64,000 bases of DNA from Oscheius dolichura (taxonomy: Eukaryota; Nematoda; Chromadorea; Rhabditida; Rhabditidae). The position numbers and the translations under genes were made by a program. Shown in pieces: positions 37,168-48,698 of the stretch. Below the pieces are notes generated by a model that saw only the letters and a program-made list of their open reading frames with translations, was not told where the DNA came from and made no database searches. Within the stretch, counting starts at the first letter, position 1; every line of letters starts with the position of its first letter. The stretch spans positions 5,580,001 through 5,644,000 of the forward strand of contig OW051493.1 of the NCBI GenBank assembly GCA_932521035.1, read 5' to 3'.

Positions 37168-38270
37168 GCCACACTCTCCGCCTCGTCGAGCATGAGCCTC
37201 GTCTCATTTTGTTGTGGTACGTGGCTCACCCCTTGGGTGGGGGGCCGGTGGTGGAGTGGATCTGCTGTGCTGTGGCGGCTAATGCTACCGTAGCTCTCTC
37301 TCTCTCGTTTTAGGCCAGCTTCATTCTCCTCCTCCTCTGTTTATACTTTTCCCTTTCGCCTTGAGTCTCCCCTCTCCAAAATATGAAAAGTCTTCTCACA
37401 GAGACCACAAAGCCGCTCACAGTCCATCTAATCCCGCTTTCTAATGCCGTAGGCTAGCACTCTCCGGCATACAATATGATCAGCAGCAGTCGAATAACCA
37501 AAATAAGGCCAAAAATAGAATATAGAATATAACTAAATACAATAATCCTCACCCTCCCGTAGAGAGCCCCCCGGAAAGTCTCACTACCTCGTCTCATTGG
37601 TGCACCCCTCCACTGATCCGTTGAAGTGGGAGAGAACTAATTGTGATTGTGTTTTGTTACCGTAATCTCCCCCCTGAATGTGAACATTTTGTGTTCTTTC
37701 TCTCGGAAAAGTACTTTTAGACTGTTCCCGCACCAAAAGAGCGGGTAGCCCCATGGTTTTTGGCAACACCTTCTATGGCTGTTGTGCACAAAGAATGGTT
37801 TGCATTTGGTTTCTTCGTAGGTACGACCATTAACCTTCTTTCCCCACCCTCGTAATCCTAATTTTGAGAGACAAACAAATATATTAAGTTTGCCCTGTTC
37901 TTCCCTCGTGACCAGACCCGTTTCAGACTCCTAGCCAAGAGCAAGAGGGCCTAGCCTCGTTCTCCCGTGTAGTCCTCCTCCTTCTTCACATCCAAGCCTC
38001 GTCAATTACGGTTTCTTACCCCGTGCCTCAGCGCCTCTCCCCGCCAAATTGTATGCCTTACTCCCTTGTTATGTGACCTCAAAGTATCTATTGTTTTTGT
38101 ACAAAGCCGCTGTGTCAAAGAATAATAATCAGTTTCTACGGATATCACATGAGAAAATGGGCTGTTTTGATTGAGACACTTCAAAATGGCGGGGGACGAT
38201 CAGTGAACTCGGGGCCTTTCAAGGAAGGATAAAAACAATCAAGGCTTATTTTTATTAAAACCGAAAACGT
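37168..38270. other. Convergent intergenic region, no gene seen
   Basis: About 1.1 kb of 3' UTR and spacer between a plus-strand and a minus-strand gene. TTTATT at 38251-38256 (AATAAA on the minus strand) lies 15 nt past the decarboxylase stop. Confidence 0.5.
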
Positions 38271-40483
38271 CTACTGAGAAGAGGGAGGGGTGCCGGTCGG
38301 AGTGCCGAAGGGGGTGCCGATGGAGACGGCCGTCTTCGTCGGCGTGGCCGGCGGGAACCGGATCAGCTGCGGGTCGTCCTTCCTCTCCCTGTAGATCCTC
38401 AGATGCTCCTTCAGCCGCAGCCAGCAGTCGTCCATGTCCTCCGGGCAGATCTTCGTGTAGTGGACAACCATCCGGATGATCTCGTTGCCCTGGACCGTCG
38501 AGTTCGTGACATAGATGTCTCCCGTCTCGTTGAGATAATTCCGGAACTTGTTGGTGTGGTAGTTGATCTGCTCCACCGTGAAGCCCGGCTCCACGTATTG
38601 CCAGGAGAAGAAGCCGGGAGCCGGGGTGCCGAACATGCGGACATTCTCGTGGTGACTCATCAGCTGCTGCAGGTAGACAGCCATCGCGCACACCTAAACT
38701 CTCTTATGCTATACCGTCTGCCATTCTCCTCTTACATTGTTAATGTGGGAACGGAGTCCCTCCAAGCCGTACCAGCGGAAAGTGAACCACACCTTGAGGG
38801 CCCTGTGCCTCCTCGAGTCGTGGATGGCCGACTCGGCCACGTTGTAGCCACTCGTCTGTTTCGCCTTTTTCGGGTCGATCGTGGCAAAGGCCATGCGAAA
38901 AGCGTGCTGGTCCTTGGTCCAGAGGAGACTCGTACTGATCGAGTGGAGGAGGGCCTTGTGCAGGTTGATGTCAATCGAATCCACGTATTTGATTCCCTTC
39001 TGCGTATCCCGAAATTTCGGCTCCACCCACATCGATCCGCCATAGGCTCCGTCCAGATGGAACCACAGGTCGTACTTCTTACAGACTTCTCCAATCTCGT
39101 CCAGCTTGTCGTAGGCACACGAGGAGGTCGTCCCCACGGTGGCGTGCACCATACACGGGATTAGTCCTTTGGACTTGTCCTCGAGGATGGCATTCTCCAG
39201 GATGGCTCCAGTCAGTGCGAAGGCGCACGTCGGATCGCCGGGCAGCGGCCGATGGCGGACGACGGCCATGTTGCATCCCTTGTCGATGCTGCTGTGAGCC
39301 TCTCGATTGGCGTAGACGACCAGTTTCCCGGCGATGTTGTGGATCACGTCGTGACGTCTCGGGCTACGGGTAGAGTAGAGGAAGTGCTCCTCGGGGAGGA
39401 TCAGACCATTTTCCACCAAGGTGCTTTGGATCTTACGGGCACGGGCAACCATCACAGCGGAGAAAATCGACTCGGAAGCCGATTCCTAAAGGGGGATAGG
39501 TGGATGGCCAGATAGCAGACTGACCACAAAGAAGCCGCCGCCGCTGCTGGTGCTCGCATCTCCATGGTAGAGCAGCTCCTCGGGCAGGCCGAGTGCCCGC
39601 CCGGCCCAGTTTATCATGGTCGCTTCCAGATCAGCCAAAGCCGGACAAGCCTCAAAGTCGGACATCGGGATGGAGAGAGAGCCGATGAGCAGCTCAGCCA
39701 GGGCTGAAATCCTCAATCAATAGAAATGTGTTTAGTCACGTACTATCGGGGATGCTGCGGTTAATAGGGAAGTATCCGAAGAAGCGCGGGTGCTGCCAGA
39801 AACACATGCCGGGAAAGATGTTGTCCTTGAAGACGCGCCAAGTCTCCTCCGGAAGCCAGGGCTGCTCGGGCATGTGCGTCGGCAGGGAGTTGTAGAGGAA
39901 GCCAGGGATCTTGACTGAAAGTGGAATCGCTTGGAGAAGAGGCAACGAGGATACTTCGGGAGCATGGAAAACTTTCGGGGTGGTCAGTAAATTCCTGGAG
40001 GAACGGCGTCACTTTATGGATGAGGACACGCCAGTCGTCGGTGGTGAAGCCCATCGTGTTCTTCATCTTGACAATGGCTTTGATGTCGACCCGTCCCTCG
40101 ACCTCGATGGCCGCTCTCATTGTCTGCATCGTGTCAGAAATGGCAGGGGGACGAGCATCCTTCGACGACTGCTGGGTGAGGGATCTTTGGCGTCCCGGTC
40201 TCTGGCTCCTTCTGCTACTCTTCGATGAACTCTTGCTCTTGTTCACTTTGGTACTTCTAATCTGCTTCGACGGACGAGCCTTGCTGGCCGTCTTCGCTTT
40301 ACGACGGCGTCTGTAGTCCTCGTCGAGCTCTTCGGCCTTTGCTTGCAGCTCGGCGTAGCTCTTTGTCAGCTTGCTATTGATGAAATAGGCGAAGATGAGC
40401 AGACTACCACCAGCAATCGATGCAAACGTCAGGACGACTGGTAGTGCCAAGGAATACCATTCCATTTTTTGGTAACTGCTCAT
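38271..40483 (-). CDS. Group II PLP-dependent amino-acid decarboxylase with N-terminal membrane anchor
   Basis: The ATG at 40483 follows a CTTTTAG acceptor. Residues about 10-35 form a hydrophobic span (LALPVVLTFASIAGGSLLIF), then comes a long basic Ser/Lys/Arg linker. The catalytic domain follows: MRAAIEVEGRVDIKAIVKMK, HPRFFGYFPINRSIPD, SSGGGFF, a PLP-site Asp/Ala region WFHLDGAYGGSMWVEPKF, and the Schiff-base lysine in SIDINLHKALLHS. The C-terminal domain (VWFTFRWYGLEGLRSHINNV, EIIRMVVHYTKICPEDMDDC) and a Thr/Pro-rich tail end at 38271. The domain is clearly of the aromatic-amino-acid/histidine/tyrosine decarboxylase family; the substrate cannot be told from sequence. The family is normally soluble, so the anchor and linker are unusual. 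About 620 residues. Confidence 0.85.
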
Positions 40484-40718
40484 TCTAAAAGTAGTTCAAT
40501 TTGGAAGATGACCAACATTTCCCAGAAAGAGCAGGACACAGAATGAACGACAAATGAAACTGCCTGTGTTTTGCGTGTCAAGTTTAACAAGATTTTACAA
40601 GCCAAGACGGACATTCAAGAAAATTTTTATCAAACAGTGAGACCACGGAAATAAATAATAAAAAATACACTAAAACAACGATCCCGTAGCTAATACCGTA
40701 ACAGAGAAGGCAGGTTCT

Positions 40719-41477
40719 TTAGTCAGCGGGAGTCTTGGGGACCTGGATGGGCGAAGCGAGTGGGAGCTCTCCAGAATTGGCGATGACGACATCGGAAACG
40801 GGTCTGTCTCCGGGACGGGTCTCAGTCTTCTCGATCTTCCTCACAACGTCCATTCCTTCCAAGACTTTTCCGAAGACAACATGACGCCCATCGAGCCAGG
40901 TAGTCTTGACGGTGGTGATGAAGAATTGAGATCCGTTGGTGTCGGGACCGGCGTTAGCCTAAAATAATATAGTATAATATAAAATGAAGATAATTGACAA
41001 ACAAGGAGAACTGAATGAAAGAAAAACTAACCATCGAAAGCCATCCAGCTCCATAATGGGCGATCTTGAAGTTCTCGTCTTCAAATCTCTCTCCGTAGAT
41101 GGACTTTCCACCGGTTCCATCACCACGGGTGAAGTCTCCTCCTGAATATTTTTATAAAATGAAATAACTGTGAACAAACCTTGAATCATGAAGTCCTTGA
41201 TAACACGGTGGAATTTGCTGCCCTTGTATCCGTATCCTTTAGATCCCTTAGCCAACTCCAAGAAGTTCTCTGCAGTCTTGGGCACGTCATCTCCAAATAG
41301 ACCAATGACGATGCGTCCAGCCTGAACGATAAAGAACAATTACTTTAAAACATCAAATACTACCTCTTTTCCTCCGATGGTGACGTCGAAAAAGACCTGC
41401 TTAGTGACGGTTACGGTGTCATCAGCATGGGCGAAGGACATAAGGCCGAAGAGGCCAAGAACTGCGAGAGCGATCAT
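40719..41477 (-). CDS. PPIB: Secretory-pathway peptidyl-prolyl isomerase (cyclophilin B type)
   Basis: Catalyses cis-trans proline isomerisation in the endoplasmic reticulum. Signal peptide [18 protein letters not shown], then [17 protein letters not shown]. Active-site landmarks: [20 protein letters not shown] (the catalytic FHRVI and the QGGD motif), [49 protein letters not shown], with the Trp that contacts cyclosporin. It ends [11 protein letters not shown] and lacks KDEL. Four or more exons. The ATG at 41477 lies 5 nt after a TTTTCAG acceptor. A separate upstream exon (41725-41818) can join it in frame and would add a basic N-terminal extension. Confidence 0.93.
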
Positions 41478-41724
41478 ACCCGCTGAAAAACAAAATATTT
41501 TTAAAATAAGCAAATGTATAACAAAGGAATAAATAAAAATGATTTTACAAAGCAATAGTAAAAATAAAGACACGTATGCATCAATGAGAATATTCAGACA
41601 TTCATTCATAAAGAAACAATATCGTATCAATTTAGTCAAGCGTGAGGAACAAAGGAGGTTGCATTGATCGCGTTCGAGTGGAAAACAACTAGCGATAAGA
41701 TAGTCCCGAGGCCGACCTACTTAC

Positions 41725-41818
41725 AATAGATTTTTACGCGTTGCCGGCTGACCCTCCACGTTGGCATTAGACGGTCAACTGTCGGCGCCGCGGACGCGAC
41801 GCGGCTCAACAAGGCCAT
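41725..41818 (-). CDS. Possible alternative first exon of the cyclophilin gene
   Basis: ATG at 41818 opens MALLSRVASAAPTVDRLM and WRVSRQRVKIY, ending at a perfect GTAAGT donor. Joined over a 247-nt intron to the cyclophilin exon it stays in frame through SGMIALAV. The residues are basic and amphipathic, like a mitochondrial presequence. Alternatively it is the first exon of an unrelated transcript. Confidence 0.35.
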
Positions 41819-42559
41819 TATTACACGTAAAAAACTGAATGTAACAATTGCAAAAAATGCATAGAAAATTGATAAAGCTATATGAAAGCAAATGAAAGGA
41901 GAGCTTGAACAATGGCTACTTTTACCGACAAAGCAAAACAAGGTTTGAGTCGAAACAGCCATGAGGTGGCTGACAATGGAGCGCTTATCTATTTTTTGAA
42001 TTTCTTAAGAAATTAGCTAGCTGAAAGATCTTTCATTTGATGAAAGCGTTGAAATGTAGAGTCTTTTCTTTTGTTTTTGAGAAAAAGGCATTTGTGTTAT
42101 TCGCAAAAGATAGATGACCAAGCAGTGAAGTGTGTAAAAGAGGAGCTGTCAAGTAGTGTTTGTATGCGAGGCAGACAGAGACAGGCACCTCGAGAGCTGT
42201 GTGGACACTGGGCAATGGGTGAACTTTATAGGGAAGCCTTGAGCTATTTGAACAAGGAATGGGAGCAAGGCTAAACTGCAGTAAATTGGGGAGGCCTTGA
42301 ACTGCGGTTGATATTGGGTGACATGGACAAGCGAACCATTTGACACGGGGGGAGTCAAGGTTTATGGCCGGCCACTGCTCCGCTTTCGAAGAAACTCGTT
42401 CGACAAACAATCGCAATGACCTATTCCCCTCAATTGACGTGTCCTTTCCTGGACAAACATGATCTTCCGAATTAACCGGACAAGACGAATTGGCCAGATC
42501 AGTCGTCAGCCATATCATCTGTGACTTTCGACCCGAGTGGTTGACTTCCCCCTGTAAAA
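41819..42559. other. Divergent intergenic region
   Basis: About 740 nt between cyclophilin (-) and the RRM/winged-helix gene (+). A 177-codon minus-strand frame lies here but shows no domain or splice support. Promoters of both genes are expected. Confidence 0.45.
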
Positions 42560-43764
42560 ATGACATCGAACGACGGCAATTGTGATGTTGGCTACTTTAC
42601 CATGACAATCAGTAACAATCCATTTAGAACAATTCGTGGGACTTTTGGGACAAGGTATACAGCAGCAAGGAGTTGCGGGCCAAGATGGAGGAGAAGACGC
42701 AGGGCGAGGTGTCGATGTCGGAGCTGCTCAAGTCGGCCAATCTCTGCCGGGCCGAGCTCATCGTCCTCAACGTGCCGCGGATGGCCCCCTCCCACGAGAA
42801 CATCCTCCGCCAGCTCATCAAGAAGGACCTCAAGATCGACGTGCCAATCATCAGCATGGACATCACCCCCAAGAAATGGATCTTCCGCTTCTACCGCCGG
42901 GAGGATGCCTCGCGGGTTCTCCGCGCGCTGGTCGGCTACGTCTACAAGAGCCGCGTCCTCCACGCAACTCTCCACGAAGTCCACGCCGTTGGTCACCTCT
43001 TTTTTCTCGAATAGATCCACCATTTTTAGCAAGTGGAGGTGCATACGGGGCTGACCCTAGACGAGATCATCCCAAACGGGGTGTCCCAGACGGACAGGAC
43101 CATGAACTGGGGCGTCGTCGAGTGGAATGAGATTCAGAGCTTCCGCAATGTCCTGTGCACCCTCCTCCGCAGCCACGCCAACGGAATCGCCATCGAGGAC
43201 GTCCTGGCCGAGCTGCGTCCCACGCGGAAGTCCGGACTCATCGCCATGGCTTTGGAGAACTTCCCCATCGGCCTCATCCGCATGTATGCCCCGCAGATCC
43301 GGATGACCGGCCGCTATCTGAGCCTCTCCGACCAGGACAACATCGCCGCCCTCGTGCGCCTCTCCATGCTAGAGGTCGGCCTCTCCTACTTGTCCTCCTC
43401 CAATTCCAGGCCATTTCAGAAATCGTCCCGTTTTCCCATGGAGGAGTGGGAGCACTTTCCGCCGTCGGAGATCCGCTCGGAGCAGCAGCTGATGGAGTAC
43501 TTCTTCCGCCTGCTCAGCCACTTCGGCCCCCAGCACGTGAGGATGTCCGTGCCGCTCCGGCTGGCCGTCTCCACCGTGGCCACCAACTATCCCCGCTGTA
43601 GCACCCAGCTGGCCAAGAGACTCGCCGAGCTGTCCCACACGTTCATCATCATCCAGGAGACGCTGTACCTGACGACGAGTGTCCGCCACCGCCGGCTCCT
43701 CTACGAGAACATCGCCCCGCCGGCCCAGCCGCCCCGGATCAGCCGGATCGTCATCAAGGAGTAG
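42560..43764 (+). CDS. RRM-like plus winged-helix (LOTUS/OST-HTH-like) protein
   Basis: Four exons; introns of 41, 61 and about 45 nt close in phase. The start MTSNDGNCD is followed by NNSWDFWDKVYSSKELRAKM. The first module (ELIVLNVPRMAPSHENILRQ, KWIFRFYRREDASRVLRALV) has the beta-alpha pattern of an RNA-recognition motif. Two later segments look like winged-helix units: FRNVLCTLLRSHANGIAIED with LIAMALENFPIGLIRMY, which resembles LOTUS domains, and LMEYFFRLLSHFGPQHVRM with LAKRLAELSHTFIIIQ. It ends RISRIVIKE. Such architecture occurs in germline RNA regulators such as the MARF1 class, but I cannot assign orthology. About 370 residues. AATAAA is at 43816. Confidence 0.75.
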
Positions 43765-43815
43765 CCGTCTTGTTAGTGATCCTTGTATTTCTTATGATAA
43801 ATCTTTTCAAATATA

Positions 43816-43821
43816 AATAAA
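43816..43821 (+). terminator. Polyadenylation signal AATAAA
   Basis: AATAAA 52 nt after the stop of the RRM/winged-helix gene, in an AT-rich pocket inside GC-rich surroundings. Confidence 0.65.
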
Positions 43822-44027
43822 CGAGTTCTTCTTCGCGTCTTTTTGTGCTCTTTGACCGGCCGGGTGGGGTGAGACGGTAGATAAGGCCGCGGGAGAGAGG
43901 CTTCCCTTCCAGGAGTCCCCGGGCGATCGTCCCCTCCCTTGTTCAGACTACAGTCCCATCCATTGTTTTCTCTCTCCCAGATAGCCCATCATATGCCCAT
44001 CATGCAATTTTCACAATATTTTGCAGA

Positions 44028-46628
44028 ATGGTCGGACGGCAAGTCCGTCTCCCGGAGTATGAGGATTGGTTGGAGGAGATCCAAAAGCAGGGAGGAGAAT
44101 TCAACTGGGTCACACAGAGCAGAGACTTCCCGCTGACGAAGAGCCCGGGAGGCAGCAGTCGACAGCGAGACATCCCCGAGATCATCCAATCCGTGTTGCA
44201 CTCCCGAACAGTTCAGGTACGGCCTCCTCTTCCGTTCTCTGCTCTGGAGGAATTTCCCGGAATGGGGCCAGGGGGCTTGTTTGGTTCGATTCAGTTCACT
44301 CTGTTCGAATCTCTGCTGAAATGGCAGGCGCGATAAGGCCAGAAACATTTTAGTACAGGAGGACAGGGGGAACACGTGGACAACGGACTGCACTTTCAGG
44401 AAACAATCGCTTCAGAGGCCGGGAAGAGGGGCTGTTCGAGGAGGGAGGTTTACGATGAGGCCAGGGAGATGCTCGTCGACATGACCCACCAGTACAGCCT
44501 CACAAATGTCAGATGCTTCGGATACGTCGTCTCCAAAATATTCAATGTGGGCGAGAGATTCTTTCGAGGATAGAGAGAAATTTAGAAAATATTCGATGGA
44601 ATTTATACAAATGGCTCGCATTTGAGGAGACTGCGAGAGGTATCGAAGACGTCTCCCATCGTGTTCATGCCCTCCCACAGGACGTATATGGACTTCCTCC
44701 TCGTGTCCCTCATGTGCTTCCAATACGTGAGCTCCCTTTCTCTTCTGAAATGACCCAAGATATTCAGGAGATAGCCCTGCCTGCCATCGCGGCCGGTCAA
44801 GACTTCCAGAACATGGCTGTGATGGGAACAGTCCTCAGGAACAGTGGCGCCTTCTTTATGAGGCGGTCTTTTGGGAAGGACAAGTTGTACTGGGCGGTGT
44901 TCACCGAATATGTCCAAACCCACGTGGTCAATGGAGACAGGCCGGTGGAATTCTTCGTGGAGGGGACGAGGAGCCGGGTGGGAAAGGGGCTCCACCCAAA
45001 ATACGGGCTGCTTCAAATTGTCATCGAACCGTTCCTGAGAGGAGATGTTTTCGACATGGTAAGGGTACGACCTCCCTCGTCTATTCCCTGTCCAGACCGT
45101 CGTCCCGGTCTCGATGAATTACGATAAGATCCTGGAAGAAATGCTCTATGCCTACGAGTTGTTGGGTTTCTCCAAGCCGAAGGAGAGCACCACAGGTTAG
45201 AGTCGACTGTTTTTGATAAAGTCGAGAGATTTTTAGGGTTGCTAAAGGCCAGAGAAGTGTTAGACAAGAGCTTCGGAAAATGCTTCATAACTTTCGGAGA
45301 GCCCCTCTCGGTCAGGCAACATTTCGGATCTCATCTTTTGAGGAATTCTTTCGTCAGTCAGGTGAGCACTCGGCCGACTGCCTGAATTGAGATTTACAGC
45401 CTGCTTCCCAATTTAAAATTTCCCCCGAAGCAAGAGATAAAATTAGGAAATTCGCCCATGAGATTGTCCGCATCAACAACTCAAACAATATCATCACCGT
45501 CTGGCCGTTGGCCTGCCTCGTCATGCTACAGGTAGGCCTCTCTTTATTTTACCTCTAACAGACAAAGACAGAAGCTAGACCACGATGACGACTCGTCCTT
45601 CCGTTTCTCAGAGATCCACTTCGCTGTCGAACAACTCATCCACTTCCTCAGTAAACTGGACATTACCATACACCACACAGACGGGATCGACTCCGAACTC
45701 AGGTATTCTCGGCTCCATCCCCCTATTTTTATGATATTCCAGATATTACTTCCAACTTCATTCTGCTCTATTCCGTCCAACTAATTTTTCAAATTCCGAC
45801 TTCCATCTACGCCTTGTTGATCTCCCGGTACAACAGTCTGGATCAGTCAGGGGGGAGATCATGGAGAGGGCAGTCTCCCGCCTTGTCCTTACTACTTACA
45901 GTAATCTGGTAGGTCCTGCTTATTCCTAGACAAAGAGACAATTCAGTTGGTGGAGGTAATGGTCGAGCCGTGTTATCTCGCTCTGGCCATTGAGAGGTTG
46001 GGATTGAGGAGGAGGGAAGACATTGAAAAGGAGTTCATCTTTCTCCTCCACCTGTTGAAGAGGGAATTCGTCTTCGTTCCGGGGGAAGAGTCCCAGCATT
46101 TTGCAAAGGCCTTCGAGACTCTGAGAAGGGCGGAAGTGGTTAGATGGGATGCCAATGGCAGGGCGGAGGTCGTCAATGAAGACGTCCTATCATATCTATC
46201 CAGAGTTGTTATGGTAAGGGTACCTTTGTCAATGAGATATTCCCTTTTACAGCCATATGTCAACCAATTTTCTGCTGTTTTGGATACGGTAGTTCAGATG
46301 AGAGGAGAGCTGAAAAGTATCAACGGGGTGGTCAAGTCAGCTCAAAGTGTAGGTGTCCCTTTCCCATGGTCTATTCTCTTTTTAGAACATCGTCCGTATC
46401 TACGAGCTGGGTGTCGGCTTGCCCATCCGCCTCTCGTTCCTCTCGACAGAACCCATCAAGAACAGTTTCCACACGCTGCTCGACCTGGGTGTCGTCATCC
46501 AGAAGGAGACCGGCTTCCACTTCGCCTCGTCTCCTCTCGAAGAGCTCCACTCCCACCTCTCCCAGTACACCAAACACACGGGTATCCTCGAGGCGCAGTC
46601 GTTTGTGCCTGTCTCTGCCAAATTGTAG
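44028..46628 (+). CDS. GNPAT: Dihydroxyacetone-phosphate acyltransferase (GNPAT)
   Basis: Acylates dihydroxyacetone phosphate, the first step of ether-lipid synthesis, in peroxisomes. The ATG at 44028 is one base after a TTGCAG acceptor and begins [20 protein letters not shown]. The acyltransferase core shows the HX4D motif in [39 protein letters not shown], the glycine/arginine motif [16 protein letters not shown], and motif [14 protein letters not shown], then [14 protein letters not shown] and [11 protein letters not shown]. The C-terminal part ([38 protein letters not shown]) matches the GPAT/DHAPAT tail. The last residues are SAKL, a type 1 peroxisomal targeting signal. A dozen or more short introns; the exons between 45540 and 45950 are less certain. 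Confidence 0.9.
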
Positions 46629-48698
46629 TCGTCCGCCATAAACATATCCATTTTTGTCGTGTCACTCCCAGTCCTCCGGACTAATTTGCCTCTTCTAATC
46701 CTTTTGTCCCAGCAGAAATTGAGTCAGTTGAGCCTGTTTACGTGGCTGTCCTCCCTTTCCAGAAAGTGGGGAATATGGAGAATATTGGAGATGTTGGCCG
46801 ACGATAAGAGTTTTTGGGATAATTGCTCTCTCTCTCTCAGCGGATTTCTGGTCCTCCTCCCTTGCCCGTTTATTACTTGGTACCATTGAAGGGGGGCCCT
46901 CTTCACTCGCTTCCAGCACCCTCCCCGGCTTATAATTAGTTCTCCAAAAACACTGGCCACGTCTTTATCCCGGCTGCTATTTAGGTGTTCGCACCTCTGC
47001 GTCTGCTTCCGCCCTCAACGAGTAATTTCCTTGACAACTCCGGGTTGCACCTCGTTAAAAAATCCGTCTCCTTGTTTGTTTTATTTCGGGCTACGCCGAG
47101 CATATCCGGCCATATTTATGGCCAGTAATACTAGGGGAAACACCTGTCAGTTGCGGGACTCGGCTTCTGAAGGTGGCCTCTCCTAACAGGTGACTTTTTC
47201 CTTGCCCGGCCCGGTTCTCACAACACAACATCCTGGCTCGTTTCCAATAGCAGTTCGGATTTTATGGGCTGAAAGCTGAATTAGCTCTGACTACTCCTCC
47301 TCGCCTCCGACGCCTTCTCCTTTTTGCTCTCGGTACCAATCTCCTGTTTCCTCCAGAAGGAAGGGGACCCTCTTGGAGTACTCTAAAATTCGCCGGAAAA
47401 AAGGGGGGTTGCTAGCGACAAAGAGACAATTAGCCGGGCGGTCTCCCATTCATTATGTCAGTCTCTTTGGCTCCTTTTCCTTTTCATTACGTCTTCCGAG
47501 CCCCGTCTTCAAATGTGCTGATTACGGGCGTTTTGATGTTGACTCGCACTTTCATTCATCCCCTCATTAGCCTTCTTCAATTTCGCCGGCCGTCTCCCGT
47601 AAAACTAAAAACTCTTCTTCTTCTATTTAAAGGTGCTCCTCTCCAAGAAGTGCTAAGCCTCTTTGCTTCCCCCTCATCCCCTTTCGGCGTCATCCTCCGC
47701 CTAAACCATTTCATATTTCATCCTCAACAGCTGGAATTATCCAGTATTTTTTGTCTTTCTCCTTTGTATTTGTCATCTGCCTCCAGTGGTTTATTCAAGG
47801 GGAAGTTGTCTGTTTCACCCAGCTGGTCCGAACCCCCGTCAACAGGAATAGAAAAAGCCAGGGGGATTAGGTGTGTGTCTGTTTGAGCCAATGGCCTATG
47901 GCCATATTAAATTGGCCAATTGGTTTTGTGTGAAGGCTTTCGGAGCGATAATTTTCGAGACGGACGTATACAAATGGCCACCGCAATCAGGACCAAAAAG
48001 AAGGGACCCGGGGGGCTATCCCTTAGGTCGCCCCCTCCTCCTGCCGGTAGATGTCCTCCCTCCTCACCTAGGAGGTCCCCCCTCGGGCAATTTGTTCTAG
48101 TTTAAAGCGGTTATGACAGCTGTGTCTCGAAGTTCGAAAGTGCCTCTCCTTGTCCCCCACAAGAGCGTGTCAATCGTGTCTCTCCAAGCTGTGGTCCCTC
48201 TTCCTAATTAGGGGGCTTTATTCCTGCTTCCAATTATTTCTTATTGGAAGCCGGGCTCTGTTTATTTAAAGAAAAAGTAAGCAGCCCCGGGCCGTCTCAG
48301 ATTTTCATTATTCCTCCCTGTTGTCCCTCCGGTTTAATTTAATATGCATTGGCGTTGTTTGGGGCCCAAAGAAACCCGGGTTGTTACTGGGTTTCCGAGT
48401 ATGCCTCGCGGGAACTGTCATCGCCTTTACATCCACTCTCCCTTCCAAGAAGTATGGCTATTCCTAATTCGGTGCTCGTCGTCCAAGTGATATATACCCC
48501 CTCTCCCGGTGGAATGACTCTTTTTCTCTCCTTTCCCTTGCTCGCGCAGTAATCTACACGTTAATGGCCGGACAGTTGTCTCCCCCATCTATGTAACATT
48601 GCGCTGCTCGTCCTTTGTAATATCCACCACTCATCTGCCCCTTACACTCTCCTAATTTATGGCTTGTTTGGCTAGTACCGCTGTTTAGGGACCACCGG
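46629..48698. other. Gene-poor intergenic stretch
   Basis: About 2 kb, with pyrimidine-rich tracts on the plus strand. Open frames (for example near 47455-47886) show no signal peptide, domain or splice logic. No gene supported. Confidence 0.5.

Noticed and set aside
38403-39164. 253-codon plus-strand frame
   Set aside because: Antisense shadow of the decarboxylase catalytic exons, where codon bias leaves the opposite strand open.
42033-42566. 177-codon minus-strand frame between cyclophilin and the RRM gene
   Set aside because: No domain, odd composition, overlaps the start of the well-supported plus-strand gene, and no splice or poly(A) context.
47373-47886. Plus-strand frames of 65 and 143 codons in the 46.6-48.7 kb gap
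   Set aside because: Low-complexity hydrophobic and Ser-rich translation of pyrimidine-rich DNA; no splice or start context.
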